From: Lingula anatina | Taxonomy: Eukaryota > Brachiopoda > Lingulata > Lingulida > Lingulidae | Length of the DNA: 44,557 nucleotides | Reading direction: 5' to 3' | NCBI RefSeq assembly: GCF_001039355.2 | Contig: NW_019774081.1 | Coordinates: forward strand, 492,770-537,326 | Shown here: positions 12,101 through 22,067 of the stretch, in pieces | Numbering within the stretch: position 1 is the first letter of the stretch | Layout of the letters: the number at the start of each line of letters is the position of its first letter | The notes under the pieces: model-generated | Database searches by the model: none | Seen by the model: only the letters and a program-made list of their open reading frames with translations | What the model was told of the DNA's origin: nothing | Made by a program: the position numbers and the translations under genes

Positions 12101-14880
12101 TAGTAAATATATCTGGAACCAAAATTGAAACTTTCATGGAACAAAAACAGCCTGGATTCTGCCCATTTGCCCTCCAGATCACGGGTGCATTGACCGCTTC
12201 ACCTGACCACTGATCCAGATCAGCCCACCCCTACTCCAGTATGACAGCTATCTCAAAATAACTGACACAGGTGAAGAACACATTATTTACAACAACAACA
12301 ACAACCTCGTTGAAACTTCCATTTTTCTCCCTTATATCTGTTTTATTTAGTTCCCAAATCTCTATACTAGGTTCATTATTTCACAGGGCCAGTTGTAATT
12401 CTTTGCCATCTTTTTAATGACATTTGTTTCTAATATTTTTTTATCACTTATAGTTTGCTTCTAGTGTTGGTTTTAATGTGACCGATGGTCATATCACTGA
12501 GCACACAGATGCCACTCAGATCATCCAGTCAAACTAATTCCCAGCACATTTGGGTCCATTTTCCCAGTCTTAACAATCAGTGTGCACGGAGCACCATCTC
12601 CAATAACATGGCAAGCCAAGTTCAGATGTTCTGATAACACTAAAAGGTTTGCTGTCCACCATCCAGTGACTTCATCTACCTTGTTAACATGAATTGATGA
12701 GGCCATCAATGTCTTACATACACGCATTAGAATTAAGTTGGCTGTAATGTGCACTGTATAAGAACAGGCATATTGGAATATAGTACTGATAGTGGATGAT
12801 AGACTACATACTGACCACCATGATATAAAATTACAGATATTGCTGACAATTTTGAAAAATCATCTCAAAAAAAAAAAATAATAATAATAATAAAAAAAAT
12901 AATAATAATAATGTAAAAATGTGTTGGCCAAGAAATGACATTCAACTGATTGATTGCTCCATATGAAATATAAATATTTCAATTTATCAGCCAAAAACAT
13001 TTCACTGTTATACAAGGAATTGTCACAACATCAACTACGAACTATGAGACAAAATGGCAACTTGACATAAAGAAGTGTAATTCAGGCCTAACTTATTCAC
13101 TGAGGCTACTGTAATATTTGTATGTTTTCTAATGCATTTGTGAGACAATGAATGTGTATCTCTGTTCATATGCTCACATATGTATATAAATGCATAAAAT
13201 GCCACAGTGCAGGTATCTCACAGAAAGTGTATATGAACACATACAAATAGACATATCTAAATGAGTGTATTTATCCCCATTCAACAGTCTTTTATATTAA
13301 CTCAGTGTTTGCTTTTAAGTTGCACTGTGAAGCAAAAGGGGTTGAAGGTCGCCATTTTCGTTTAAGAGAGAAAACAGTGCGTGTAAACACCTATAACAAA
13401 CATAAAATTGTGTAATAGTTTGAGGCCATCATAATTTAGGGAGAGTCTGAAAGCTGAAAACATACATGACATACACAAACTCTAAAACAACACAATTCTA
13501 CAAATACAACAAAAAATATTTAAAAATAGAAAAATATGAATTTGTTCCAAATGAAAAAATTGCCTATTTTATCCAATGTCTAAATATATATTTTACACTG
13601 ATGGACAGCTGATATATTGGTGTCTTTTGTGAAGTGCTGCCACCTATTGTTATGAAAAGACTGACCCATAATGTGCTGCCACCAACAGTCTGTGATTGAC
13701 ATCATTACAAGAAGAAACTGTAACCATTGTTATTTAGCTCTTATGGCTCAGAAAAGCATGAATATGTTGGGGTGATTTTACTATGCATCTAGCAATAAAC
13801 TAAAAAATAAAAGGTATTGAAAAAAAATTTTAATCAAAAAGCAACAGCCCTCATAATATAAAGTTATCCCTATTACACTGCTCAAAGCATGAAGGAATGT
13901 ATTTATAATGTCTTTTGCCAGTTAGGAATCATGTGCTCTGTAATCATATTAGTTATATAAAAAATTAAGAGAGTATGTCTACCAAAAATCATAGGTGGAT
14001 TTCCCAACAAACAGGTGTGTGGAAAGGAGACACATCCCCAAATCTGCCTTATTATATTCACATTTGTACTTAGTATAAATACAAGTTGAGGCATTAGTGG
14101 TGGTATAGCCCAGTGTTTACCTAGAGCCTCACCATTCCCATAGTGAGGCGGGGATTGCCAGTCTGATGAAAAGTCTAATAGAAGAAAAAAATAATAATAA
14201 TTTAAAATATGAAATACCTTGCTGATATAAAACTGTCAATACAAACAGCAGCTTAAAGAACATCTTTAAAGAAAAAAAATAGTCAGTGGCCATATCACAC
14301 AACAAAAATTGTCAAGATGAAAAGTTGCAGATCAAAAAGATAAAATGAAACAGCAATAATACATTGTCCCCATGGGTCACAATGGTCAGAGATCTTTCTG
14401 GTCCTTATTTGGACCAGTGTGAAGTAACTGAAGATGTTTATATAAATTTTGGGGGGCCTGCTTTAATTTTTCTGGAATTTGGTGAGGGGCCAGTGGTTTA
14501 CATTGCAACTGGAAATAGATGGCATTTTACTGCAGAATATTAAGAAGTTTAAAACCTGACAATTGGACTAAAGAGAATTGAAAGCACAGAAATGATACTG
14601 AGAAAATGGAATCCTCAAGGACAACTTTTCTATCCTCAAATTTGCCAAGCACTCTCCAATTAGAAATTGTAACAAGTCAAATATCTTATGTAAGAGGAGT
14701 AAGTGGTGCTTTATTACTTAAAACATCTACTATCCCAACTGAATTCCATGTAGAAACAGCAAGAAAATAGGTCCTAATTGCTATGTACAAAAACTAGTAC
14801 TGATGAACTAGATTGTGTTCACAATCAGCACAACCATTGTGCTAGGTGAGACCAACACAATCAGCACAACCAGGCAATCT
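6190..14880. other. Long stretch without confident exons
   Basis: About 8.7 kb between the Ser/Arg-rich exon and the CLASP exons. Reading frames here are short (60-100 codons), of low-complexity composition and without splice signals that would extend them. If the CLASP exons belong to a gene continuing toward lower coordinates, this is intron. It contains T-rich and A-rich runs near 12041-12058 and an AAT repeat at 12868-12912. I saw no RNA gene or clear mobile element, but short exons could be missed by eye. Confidence 0.5.
12868..12912. repeat. A-rich / (AAT)n simple repeat
   Basis: An A-run followed by ATA/AAT trinucleotides in two blocks. Confidence 0.9.
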
Positions 14881-14883
14881 TAC

Positions 14884-15483
14884 CTGTAGATCCAGCACTA
14901 TCTGTCCTCATTCTCCCCAAACTTCTGGCCTTATCAAACTTGTCCATGACGGTGTGCAGTAACTGCGGCGAGAGACCTTTCTTGGAGATGTCCATTCGCA
15001 CCCTCTCCCCTACGTTACAGTATATGTCCACTAGGGTGTTCATTGCCTGGTCCGACACCTTTTATGAAAAGATACCCATCATTTCATGATCTCAGGCTTA
15101 AAACTTAAGATTTTACCAATTTTTCTTTTCTTTTTTACTTTTCTTTTCTGCTTTTTGTTAATGAGGACTAAAAAATGAAACTGTTGTCACTTTGTGAATT
15201 CATTGGCCAACAACTACATATAGTATAGCACCATGCATTTCTTGTTCAAATTCCCTAGATAGCTTATCTCAACATAATTTTTTTTCTTCACGAACTATAA
15301 AATTAGAAAGGTATTTTTCAATTTCCTTCAAACACAAGTTTCATATTAACTAATAAAATGATATCTCTTCACCAAAGTTTATTTTTTCTGCAGCAGAAGT
15401 GACCTACCTGTCTGTTGGGGTCATCTAATAATTTCACAATTGCGCCCACTAATTTGGACAGAGACAGACATTTGGCTCCATAC
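14884..15483 (-). CDS. CLASP: CLASP (cytoplasmic linker-associated protein), two internal exons of a TOG domain
   Basis: Two exons read on the minus strand: 15408-15483 (acceptor TTACAG, donor GTAGGT) and 14884-15058 (acceptor AAAAG, donor GTAAGA), joined in phase 0. The translation contains LSLSKLVGAIVKLLDDPNRQ and then NTLVDIYCNVGERVR followed by ISKKGL. This is the pattern of the first TOG domain of animal CLASP proteins (family feature: LSKI-VPHI--LLGDPN-QVR, then LVEIYRHVGERVR). CLASPs bind microtubule plus ends and stabilise them; TOG domains bind tubulin. Only about 84 residues are present. The N-terminal coding exons that should lie upstream are missing: upstream on the same strand come TRNT1 exons instead. 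The first exon here begins in phase 2 and the last ends in phase 1. Later exons were not found within the window. The family call is confident; the gene model is a fragment. Confidence 0.88.
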
Positions 15484-15651
15484 CTGTAACAGAACACACT
15501 GATATAACACCTACAGTTTATCTACTTGAAATATTACACAGTTGAAGGAAATTATGTGCAGCATAAAAGTTATAATGATAACAAGGCAGCAAAGCTGTCA
15601 AATGTACAGACAAAATAACAGAAAAAAGGATGCAAAAGAGGTCATTTTGCC

Positions 15652-16032
15652 AATTTTGATGCAATAATAAACAAGACCGTGGAACTTCAAAGTCACACTT
15701 TGAAAATGCCAATAAGTGAAACCGTTTAACTGGCAGTAAGAATTACCAAACAGACTGCATTGCCTACTGAAGCTGTATTTTAGTCCCATGTTTCTTTCCT
15801 GTAAGTTTGAGAACAGTAAGTGACATGGTTTTTCTTAGATGGTCATCATGGGAGCAGTGCCCAAAATAGTTTTTTTTTAAATTTTGATGCAATATTACAT
15901 AATGTTTAACAGCATAATGACCATCAATTTTTAATAATAAAATATTAGTATCATGGATATTCAGAAAATGTGACTAGCAAAGGTCTTCAGGCCCATGGAA
16001 CTTCAAAGTCACAACTTGAAAATGCCAAAATG
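15652..16032. repeat. Dispersed direct repeat, two partial copies
   Basis: The segment near 15678-15720 (GGAACTTCAAAGTCACA, then TTGAAAATGCC) recurs at 15992-16032. The flanking ATTTTGATGCAAT also occurs near 15655 and 15891. The copies are diverged and non-coding. Confidence 0.75.
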
Positions 16033-16838
16033 TAAACAAGACAGCACTGTTCTGAATTTTTTTTTTTCCATTTTTAACAATTTTTTTAACATAAAACAAA
16101 ATTAACAGGTTACTGCCATCTTTATATGATCAACTAAGAAAATTGATGAGATGGGAAAAATATAAATACAACAGTGTTAAATGTCCAATTTCCTCCATTC
16201 TGAGATTCTAAACATAGTGAATGATTGCATCTGACAAACTGCAATGATATGAGTTTATTTCCATTTTTGAAACTTTATTACACAATACATGATAACAAGT
16301 TTACCATCAGTTTTACATAATCAACTAATAATGTTGTAAAGATACAGGAAATGTCAACCAAACACTTTAACATGTCTTATTAGTTAAATAATGAGACTGT
16401 TAACATGCCTAAGAATTGAATCTGAGGAAATGTGAAACAAGACAGCACTGTTCTGACATGGGTTTATTTCCATTTTTAACACTTTTTTTAACATAAAACA
16501 AAATAAACAGTTTACTGCAATTTTTATATGATCAACTAAGAAAATTGATGAGATGGGGAAAATATCAATAGAATAGTGTTAAATGTCTAATTTCCTCCAT
16601 TCTGAGATTCTGAACATAGTGAATGATTAAATCTGACAAACTGCAATGATATGAGTTTATTTCCATTTTTGACACTTTATTACACAATACACGATAACAA
16701 GTTTACCATCATTTTTACATAATCAACTAACAATGTTGTAAAGATGCAGGAAATGTCAAACAAACACTTTTACGTATCTTATTAGTTCAATAATGAGACT
16801 GTTAACATGCCTAAGAGTTGAATCTGAGGAAATGTGAA
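16033..16838. repeat. Tandem duplication, two units of about 400 bases
   Basis: The unit beginning near AACAAGACAGCACTGTTCTG at about 16036 recurs about 400 bases later at about 16437. It then continues in parallel through blocks such as GATCAACTAAGAAAATTGAT and CTGAGGAAATGTGAAA. Identity is high with scattered substitutions. No coding capacity. Confidence 0.85.
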
Positions 16839-17067
16839 AAAACAGCATAACTTCTAAAATAATGCCCCGATTATGCTGATTTTCGAACTCAACCTCCATT
16901 TTAGTAAGATTGACCACTACTGTGAGTTTCATGACAACAGGCCTAGGGGTTTTCCTTAAAATGTGTTTACAGGGTTGCATATATGCTGAAAAAAGTGAAA
17001 AAACAGCATAACTTCCCTTAAAATGGCCCGATCATGCTGATTTTCGAACTTGACCTGCGTTTTATGA
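16837..17067. repeat. Two direct copies of a repeat with AAAAAACAGCATAACTTC
   Basis: The block starting GTGAAAAAACAGCATAACTT at 16837 recurs at 16996. In both copies it continues through CGATYATGCTGATTTTCGAA, followed by a variable C-T-TGACC tail. The copies are about 70 bases long and 159 bases apart. Minus-strand reading frames over them are repeat translations. Confidence 0.8.
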
Positions 17068-17099
17068 ATATTCATCAGCTCTGTAAATATTAAGCCAAA

Positions 17100-17240
17100 A
17101 AGTGAAACTGCCTTCCACTTATCGTGTTTACAAGGAAAGTGCACGGTGCCGGCGACGGCATCGGCATCGGCATCGGCATCGGCGACGACAGACGCAGGTG
17201 ATGGCAATATGTACAGACACATCTGTGTCTGTACATAAAA
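17100..17240. mobile_element. GC-rich hexanucleotide repeat element with terminal palindrome
   Basis: A GGCATC-type hexanucleotide tract (about 17147-17185) lies between ACAAGGAAAGTGCA and a conserved TGATGGCAATATGTACAG block. It ends in an inverted repeat at 17209-17236 (two 13-base arms around TC, arm ATGTACAGACACA). The same modules occur inverted at 42431-42524. It is therefore a dispersed repeat family and not a gene, although the tract yields Arg/His-rich open frames. Confidence 0.75.
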
Positions 17241-17503
17241 ATGATGATCTTTCACAGCAATTTGGCATCATTTCTATTATTTTTCAGATATGCACAGAGG
17301 GTATTAACCCCTGCACCTCCAGTGTAGGGTTTGTACACTTGTGAAAATGATGATACAAATGGATGATCCCTAAATCTGTATTTAACAAAATCAAAATTTA
17401 ATTACAAAAATAAGCATCAATTTAAACATTTTCAACTGCTAGCATCTTAACGCCTGATAGTGTAAGTAGATTATTTGTTAAATTGTCAATATTCAATATT
17501 ATC

Positions 17504-17507
<4 letters not shown>

Positions 17508-17563
<56 letters not shown>
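17508..17563. repeat. (AC)n microsatellite
   Basis: About 28 uninterrupted AC units. Confidence 0.97.
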
Positions 17564-17565
<2 letters not shown>

Positions 17566-17877
17566 TTTTATCGAGAATGAAAAAGCATCTCAAGTTGTAT
17601 TTAAGTTTAACCACACTGGACCAGATATTAGCCTCACTTGTATAAGCTGAGGTCATAATTTAACAATGCTATCACCATCGAACTTCTTAAAAATTTTGTC
17701 TCGGGCAATTGGTTTAATTTGGACCTCATATCTGGTTCAAAAAGTGGTTCTCATAGAGAATCTAGTTCAGCTAACAAATTATGTAACTAGTATTATAAAG
17801 CACAGACTAAATCTATTCTCGGTGAAATTCATGAAAAAAAAAGACTGAATCAGCACAATCAGACCCCATGGCCCTAC

Positions 17878-20800
17878 CTGAAGTATCTAAGTATCCGTAA
17901 ATAATCTTCCTGAATTCTCTCCTCTGCATTTCCTACAAACTTCACTCTCCTTTGCTCTAAATCTTCCTTGCCATTGAAGTAATCATACAATGTTCCATCA
18001 AAACCTAAATCAAAATAATTCACTCAAGAAAACATGTAAAACATATAGGACAGTCTGCGTTTAACTTGACTTTCATAAAATTTAAGTTTAACTAAAATTC
18101 AAAACCTGGACATTGATGTTGAATCTCAATGGGATTTAGTTAGTAGTTGCTACATGTTAACAAATATGTATTCCCAAGCATTGTATTGAATGCAACATGT
18201 AATCCCTTACATATGTTTTTTGTAATAAAAAAGTCATTAGTGCTAAAACTATTTATAAAAAATTACCTAAGAACATTGAATTAACAGTAAGATCTCTCCT
18301 GTTGGCATCAAGTTGCCAGTCTCTGGTGAATTCCACTTTAGCACGACGTCCATCTGTAACCACATCTATACGCAGGGTGGTCACTTCATAATTTTCCTGG
18401 ATTGAAAAAAAAATAATACTGTAATGTGAAATCATATCTCTAAAATTATTTCTAATTCTATCACATATTTATAAATTTCTATCACATATTTATAAAAAAC
18501 TACCTCAAGTTAAGCAAACAAACAAGCAGACCAATATATTTGTGAAAACATTTTTTTGCAAGTAACAAAAGTCAAAATTTTATGTCATTAAAATATACTG
18601 CACATAAGCAACAGCAACCAAAAAAATACAGAATAAATCTAAATACTCACAAAGCTTCCATACACTAACATAGTTCCCAAAACATTTTTTGACATGTAAA
18701 CAAAATAATTTCTCCTACTCCTAACTAACAATTCTTATAATTTCATTCTCTGTTTAAAGGCTCTTTTTTGTACTTCAGATGTTACCCATGTATCACCAAC
18801 TACTTGAAGCTGATAGTTTTATTTCAAATCTTTATTTTCACACATGAAATTCATCAGTCTCTCTCTCCAGTATGAGAACGACTCATACCGGTAACTATAA
18901 ACATAGAAGACTCCATGCATACACAGGCTTATGAATCTTGATTTTGCAAAGTTAAAAAATGATGACCTTTGGCAGCAAAAAAAATATTAAAGATTTTAAC
19001 TTGTTTTAGATCTGGTATACCTTGCTGATGAAAGGCCTTGAAATTTCCAAGAAAAGTCTAATGCCCAATGCATGCCTGATAGCTTTCTTAGGTACTGTAA
19101 GTAAGGAACACTCTGATTGGTTGTTACAAACCCAGGATAGATGTTCCTTCAACTGGCCATGGGCACCACTAACCAGCCAAGTGGGCCTGTACAGATTAGA
19201 ATGGTCAAGGCACAGTTTCGCTTTGCACAGATCCATATTTCATCATCATTTTACAAAAAAAAAAAAAAAAAAAAAAGTAAAATAGCTGACCTTGTCATTG
19301 ATTCTTGCAGTTATGGTCCCGTGTTCTTCTCCTTTTGCATTAATCATTCTAATTTTTTCCTTTTCAAACATAGTTTTCATTTCCTCTGGTGTAGCGGTGG
19401 TAGCAAAGTCCACATCATGTGGAGTCTTTCCCATCAGCAGGTCTCTCACTGCTCCTCCAGCTATACGGAGCTCATGCTGGTAACTTTTAAATAAAGATTC
19501 TAGTTTGAGTAGCTCAGGTGTGAAAAGAGCCCTAGAGAAAAAGTAAGAAAGTAAGGTTAACTGTATGTAGGTTATTTGACAAAATCTGTAAGTACTTGAA
19601 CTTTCTTTGTAAGAGTATTCAATACTGTACTTATCAAAGGTATACTTTACACATATGATAGTGTTTAAAAGTCATATTTTTATATCTAAATATTCTGCAA
19701 AGCCACTTAGCTTTCCCAAGTCAGACCTTAAAAATGATATGAACCCTCAAATAAAAATTTCCAATACCTAATATCATAATCAAAATGTCCAGATGACATG
19801 ACCATCTGAAGAAGTCTTGATTTATTTATTACTTAATTATTTTATGGCATTAAATGGAATTAATGAGCAATACAAAGCAATACAGCACTATATAGAGCAA
19901 TACACTAGAGGACACAACTCCAGTCGCAAGAAAACACAGGAAACGGGCATTTCAAAGAAAGTAAGGTGATACAAAAATAATATATATTACTGGCATATAA
20001 CTCTTCTTGAGTTTTAAAATGGTAGATGACCCAACGATTCATAAACAAATTGTAATGAGTTGGAACAACGGTACTTATCATCTATAGTCTGTGCCATTAA
20101 AGGGATAATAACTCTTCGTATGAGATCTATATTTCACAATAAAAACATTGTGAATAACTCATAGAAATATAATATATTCTGTTTTACCACAAAAACGGCA
20201 GTTAAAGGAATTATTCTAATATCTGAGCTTGTCTTTAGACCACGTGACCTCCACTGATGGCTATACTCTGTTAAAATCTCTTAAGAGATTTTAACAAAAA
20301 ACCAAACTTTTTAGAAAAAAACCAGGGACTAACTTTAAATGTAAAAATGGATTCATTAATCATTGGTAAGTATGGGAAAATTGTTGTTTACTCCAGGAAA
20401 ATTCATTTTTTGGTCGAAACGAAGAGTTATTATCCCTTTAACTTTTCAGCTTACTGGACTTGTCGACCACTTTTCTTCGTAGATCTGAATAAAAATTTCA
20501 ATCAGTCTAAGTGCCATGTCAGACCCCTAAATTTACATATTCTAATAAAAAAATCTGCTGTTCCAAACAAATTTTACTGGTTGCAGGTGTAGAACCAGTG
20601 GCTAATGTGGCAGACTGTAAATAGCAATATGTTTTGCCTTTATATCACAATGTTTTATTGCAAATAACAGTTCCCTGTGTCCGGAGTAATTCTCTATAGT
20701 GCACTGCGCTGTAATGTGCATTTTAGTATGACAGCTCTGTATCTTATCAAAAACAGCAAATTTTACCTGAATTCTGGTGTATCTATTTTCATAGTCTTGA

Positions 20801-20954
20801 GTTTCCCTTTTTTCTTGAAGTTAGACAGCTGTGAATATGATGCAATTCTTGACCAACTTTTGAAAATCTGTGTTGTTCTGGGAAATAGTCTCGACACACC
20901 TGTGGCAGTCCAAAACATATCCTGAACGATGAAACCTGTAATTATACTGTGCAT
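17878..20954 (-). CDS. TRNT1: CCA tRNA nucleotidyltransferase 1, 5' half (four exons)
   Basis: Adds the CCA end to tRNAs in mitochondria and cytosol/nucleus. Exons on the minus strand: 20767-20954, 19291-19531, 18267-18396 and 17878-18004. All have GT-AG borders and compatible phases, giving 229 residues. The nucleotidyltransferase core is complete: [11 protein letters not shown] at residues 85-95, the catalytic D-V-D at 102-104, RRDLTVNSM at 176-184, and the E-D-x-x-R nucleotide-recognition motif at 219-223 followed by LRILRYFR. Residues 1-54 precede a second Met (MKIDTPEF) and are basic, with few acidic residues, like a mitochondrial targeting peptide. Initiation at either Met could give two isoforms, as is known for the human gene. 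The family is about 430 residues long, so the C-terminal neck, body and tail helices are missing; no such exon was found down to 15484, where CLASP exons begin. Either the assembly is broken after exon 4 or the locus is rearranged. Confidence 0.93.
18456..18497. repeat. Two-copy tandem repeat of about 21 bases
   Basis: TTCTATCACATATTTATAAA is repeated twice in TRNT1 intronic sequence just upstream of exon 3. Confidence 0.85.
20097..20441. mobile_element. TTAA-flanked MITE, copy 1
   Basis: TTAA (20097-20100) is followed by AGGGATAATAACTCTTCGT. The exact inverse of that 19-mer ends at 20437 and is followed by TTAA (20438-20441). The 337-base interior has no coding capacity and carries a perfect 26-base palindrome at 20270-20295 (core TCTCTTAAGAGA). 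TTAA target duplications are characteristic of the piggyBac superfamily, but these ends do not begin with the usual CC, so the superfamily is an inference. The element lies in the first intron of TRNT1; related copies are at 24132-24589 (inverted) and 30101-30752. Confidence 0.85.
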
Positions 20955-21514
20955 GTACGTCAGTTTAAATACTATGTCTATGATGAAAAAATGCGACTTA
21001 CAGAGAGTACTTCATAGCCTAATTCTGAAATTTCTCTCATCTAGAGGCGATGACACTGTCATCAATCCTGATCATCCTTAGTGCTCAAGAACTTGAGAAG
21101 TTCCAATGTTTGACTTTACGTATTTGACTTAAACTGTCGAGTGGAGAGCAGAGAAAACGATTTTGTATTTAACTCATTTATATCTCCAGTATTTTGCTGT
21201 ATACACGTTCTTCAACAAATGTCAAGTACCTACAAGGGGATGATGCAACATATCACATCCTACCTTATACAAAACAGTCCCTTCAACCAAGGAGTTATAA
21301 CTCCTTGCTTCAACTAACCGAGATTGCCCAACGAGTGTTCATCAAGGGCGCAGCCATTTTCTGCTGCCCCGCAGTAAATAAGAAGTTAAGCAATTGTTTT
21401 GTCTTAATTTTGATAAAATACAACTTTGCGCACCATTGAACATCGCTGTATTACATATAATCCTCTAATCATTATAAGCACTGACAAAAAAGAATCCCCT
21501 AACTCTATTAAGAA

Positions 21515-21556
21515 AGTGCTCTGCGGGATACTTTTTTTTCTATCCCGCAGAGCACT
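21515..21556. other. Perfect 16-bp hairpin with pyrimidine loop
   Basis: AGTGCTCTGCGGGATA (21515-21530) and its exact reverse complement (21541-21556) flank a ten-base loop, CTTTTTTTTC. It lies in the roughly 1.1 kb between the divergent TRNT1 and UGT starts, at the edge of a GC-richer patch reaching about 21660. It could be a remnant of an inverted-repeat element, a structured RNA or a regulatory cruciform; nothing distinguishes these. Confidence 0.8.
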
Positions 21557-22046
21557 ATCCCACGCTTGGGCTAGACGGCCCCGACTAACCAGAGCTCAGA
21601 TAAAGCTGCCTCCAGTGTATACATCCCACGCTAAGCTGTCGCCTAGTGGATGTCCCCTTACAAAGCTTTCTGGGGTGGGACTTATTGAAAGTGAATTCAC
21701 ATCGTTTAGAATGGGTAAAACACTAAAGTACAATATGATAGTTTAAGTGGCAAAAAAGCATGGATTTAGTGGTCTGATTGCAGCACACCACTGTTATCCA
21801 TATGTCTCTTAACCCTTTTGAAGTACATTAATTTTATGTTTGATAAAAGGAAAAGTATTGATTGGCAAAACATCTTGGTAAATTGTGAAGAATTATCCAT
21901 ATCAATGTATTAGTAATTTAATTAAAGAAGTAAAAGGACCTAATCAACTTATCAAGCTAATATGTATTAACTATGTGTGCTAGTACGTGTTGGATACTGG
22001 GGTGATAGCAGATATCTCAATTTATTCTCATTATATTTATTTCCAG

Positions 22047-22067
22047 ATAAAAACTGAAGACATCACC
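22047..22067 (+). promoter_or_regulatory. 5' UTR exon start with splice acceptor ahead of UGT
   Basis: A T-rich tract ending TTTATTTCCAG at 22046 is a good splice acceptor 21 bases before the UGT start codon. The UGT transcript therefore probably has at least one upstream non-coding exon, not located here. The in-frame codons upstream of 22047 would be intronic. Confidence 0.6.

Larger units (their letters stand above)
15484..17877. other. Repeat-dense spacer between CLASP and TRNT1 exons
   Basis: No exon of either neighbour was found here. It holds a direct repeat (15652-15720 and 15888-16032), a two-copy tandem of about 400 bases (16033-16838), two related copies of a shorter repeat (16837-16907, 16996-17067), a GC-rich hexanucleotide element (17100-17240) and a long AC microsatellite. 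The missing second half of TRNT1 and first part of CLASP ought to lie in such an interval if the assembly were correct, which makes it the suspected breakpoint. Confidence 0.7.

Noticed and set aside
16756-17344. Arg/His-rich and Ala/Asp-rich frames on both strands
   Set aside because: They arise from the hexanucleotide tract and the direct repeats, and matching pieces recur in non-coding copies.
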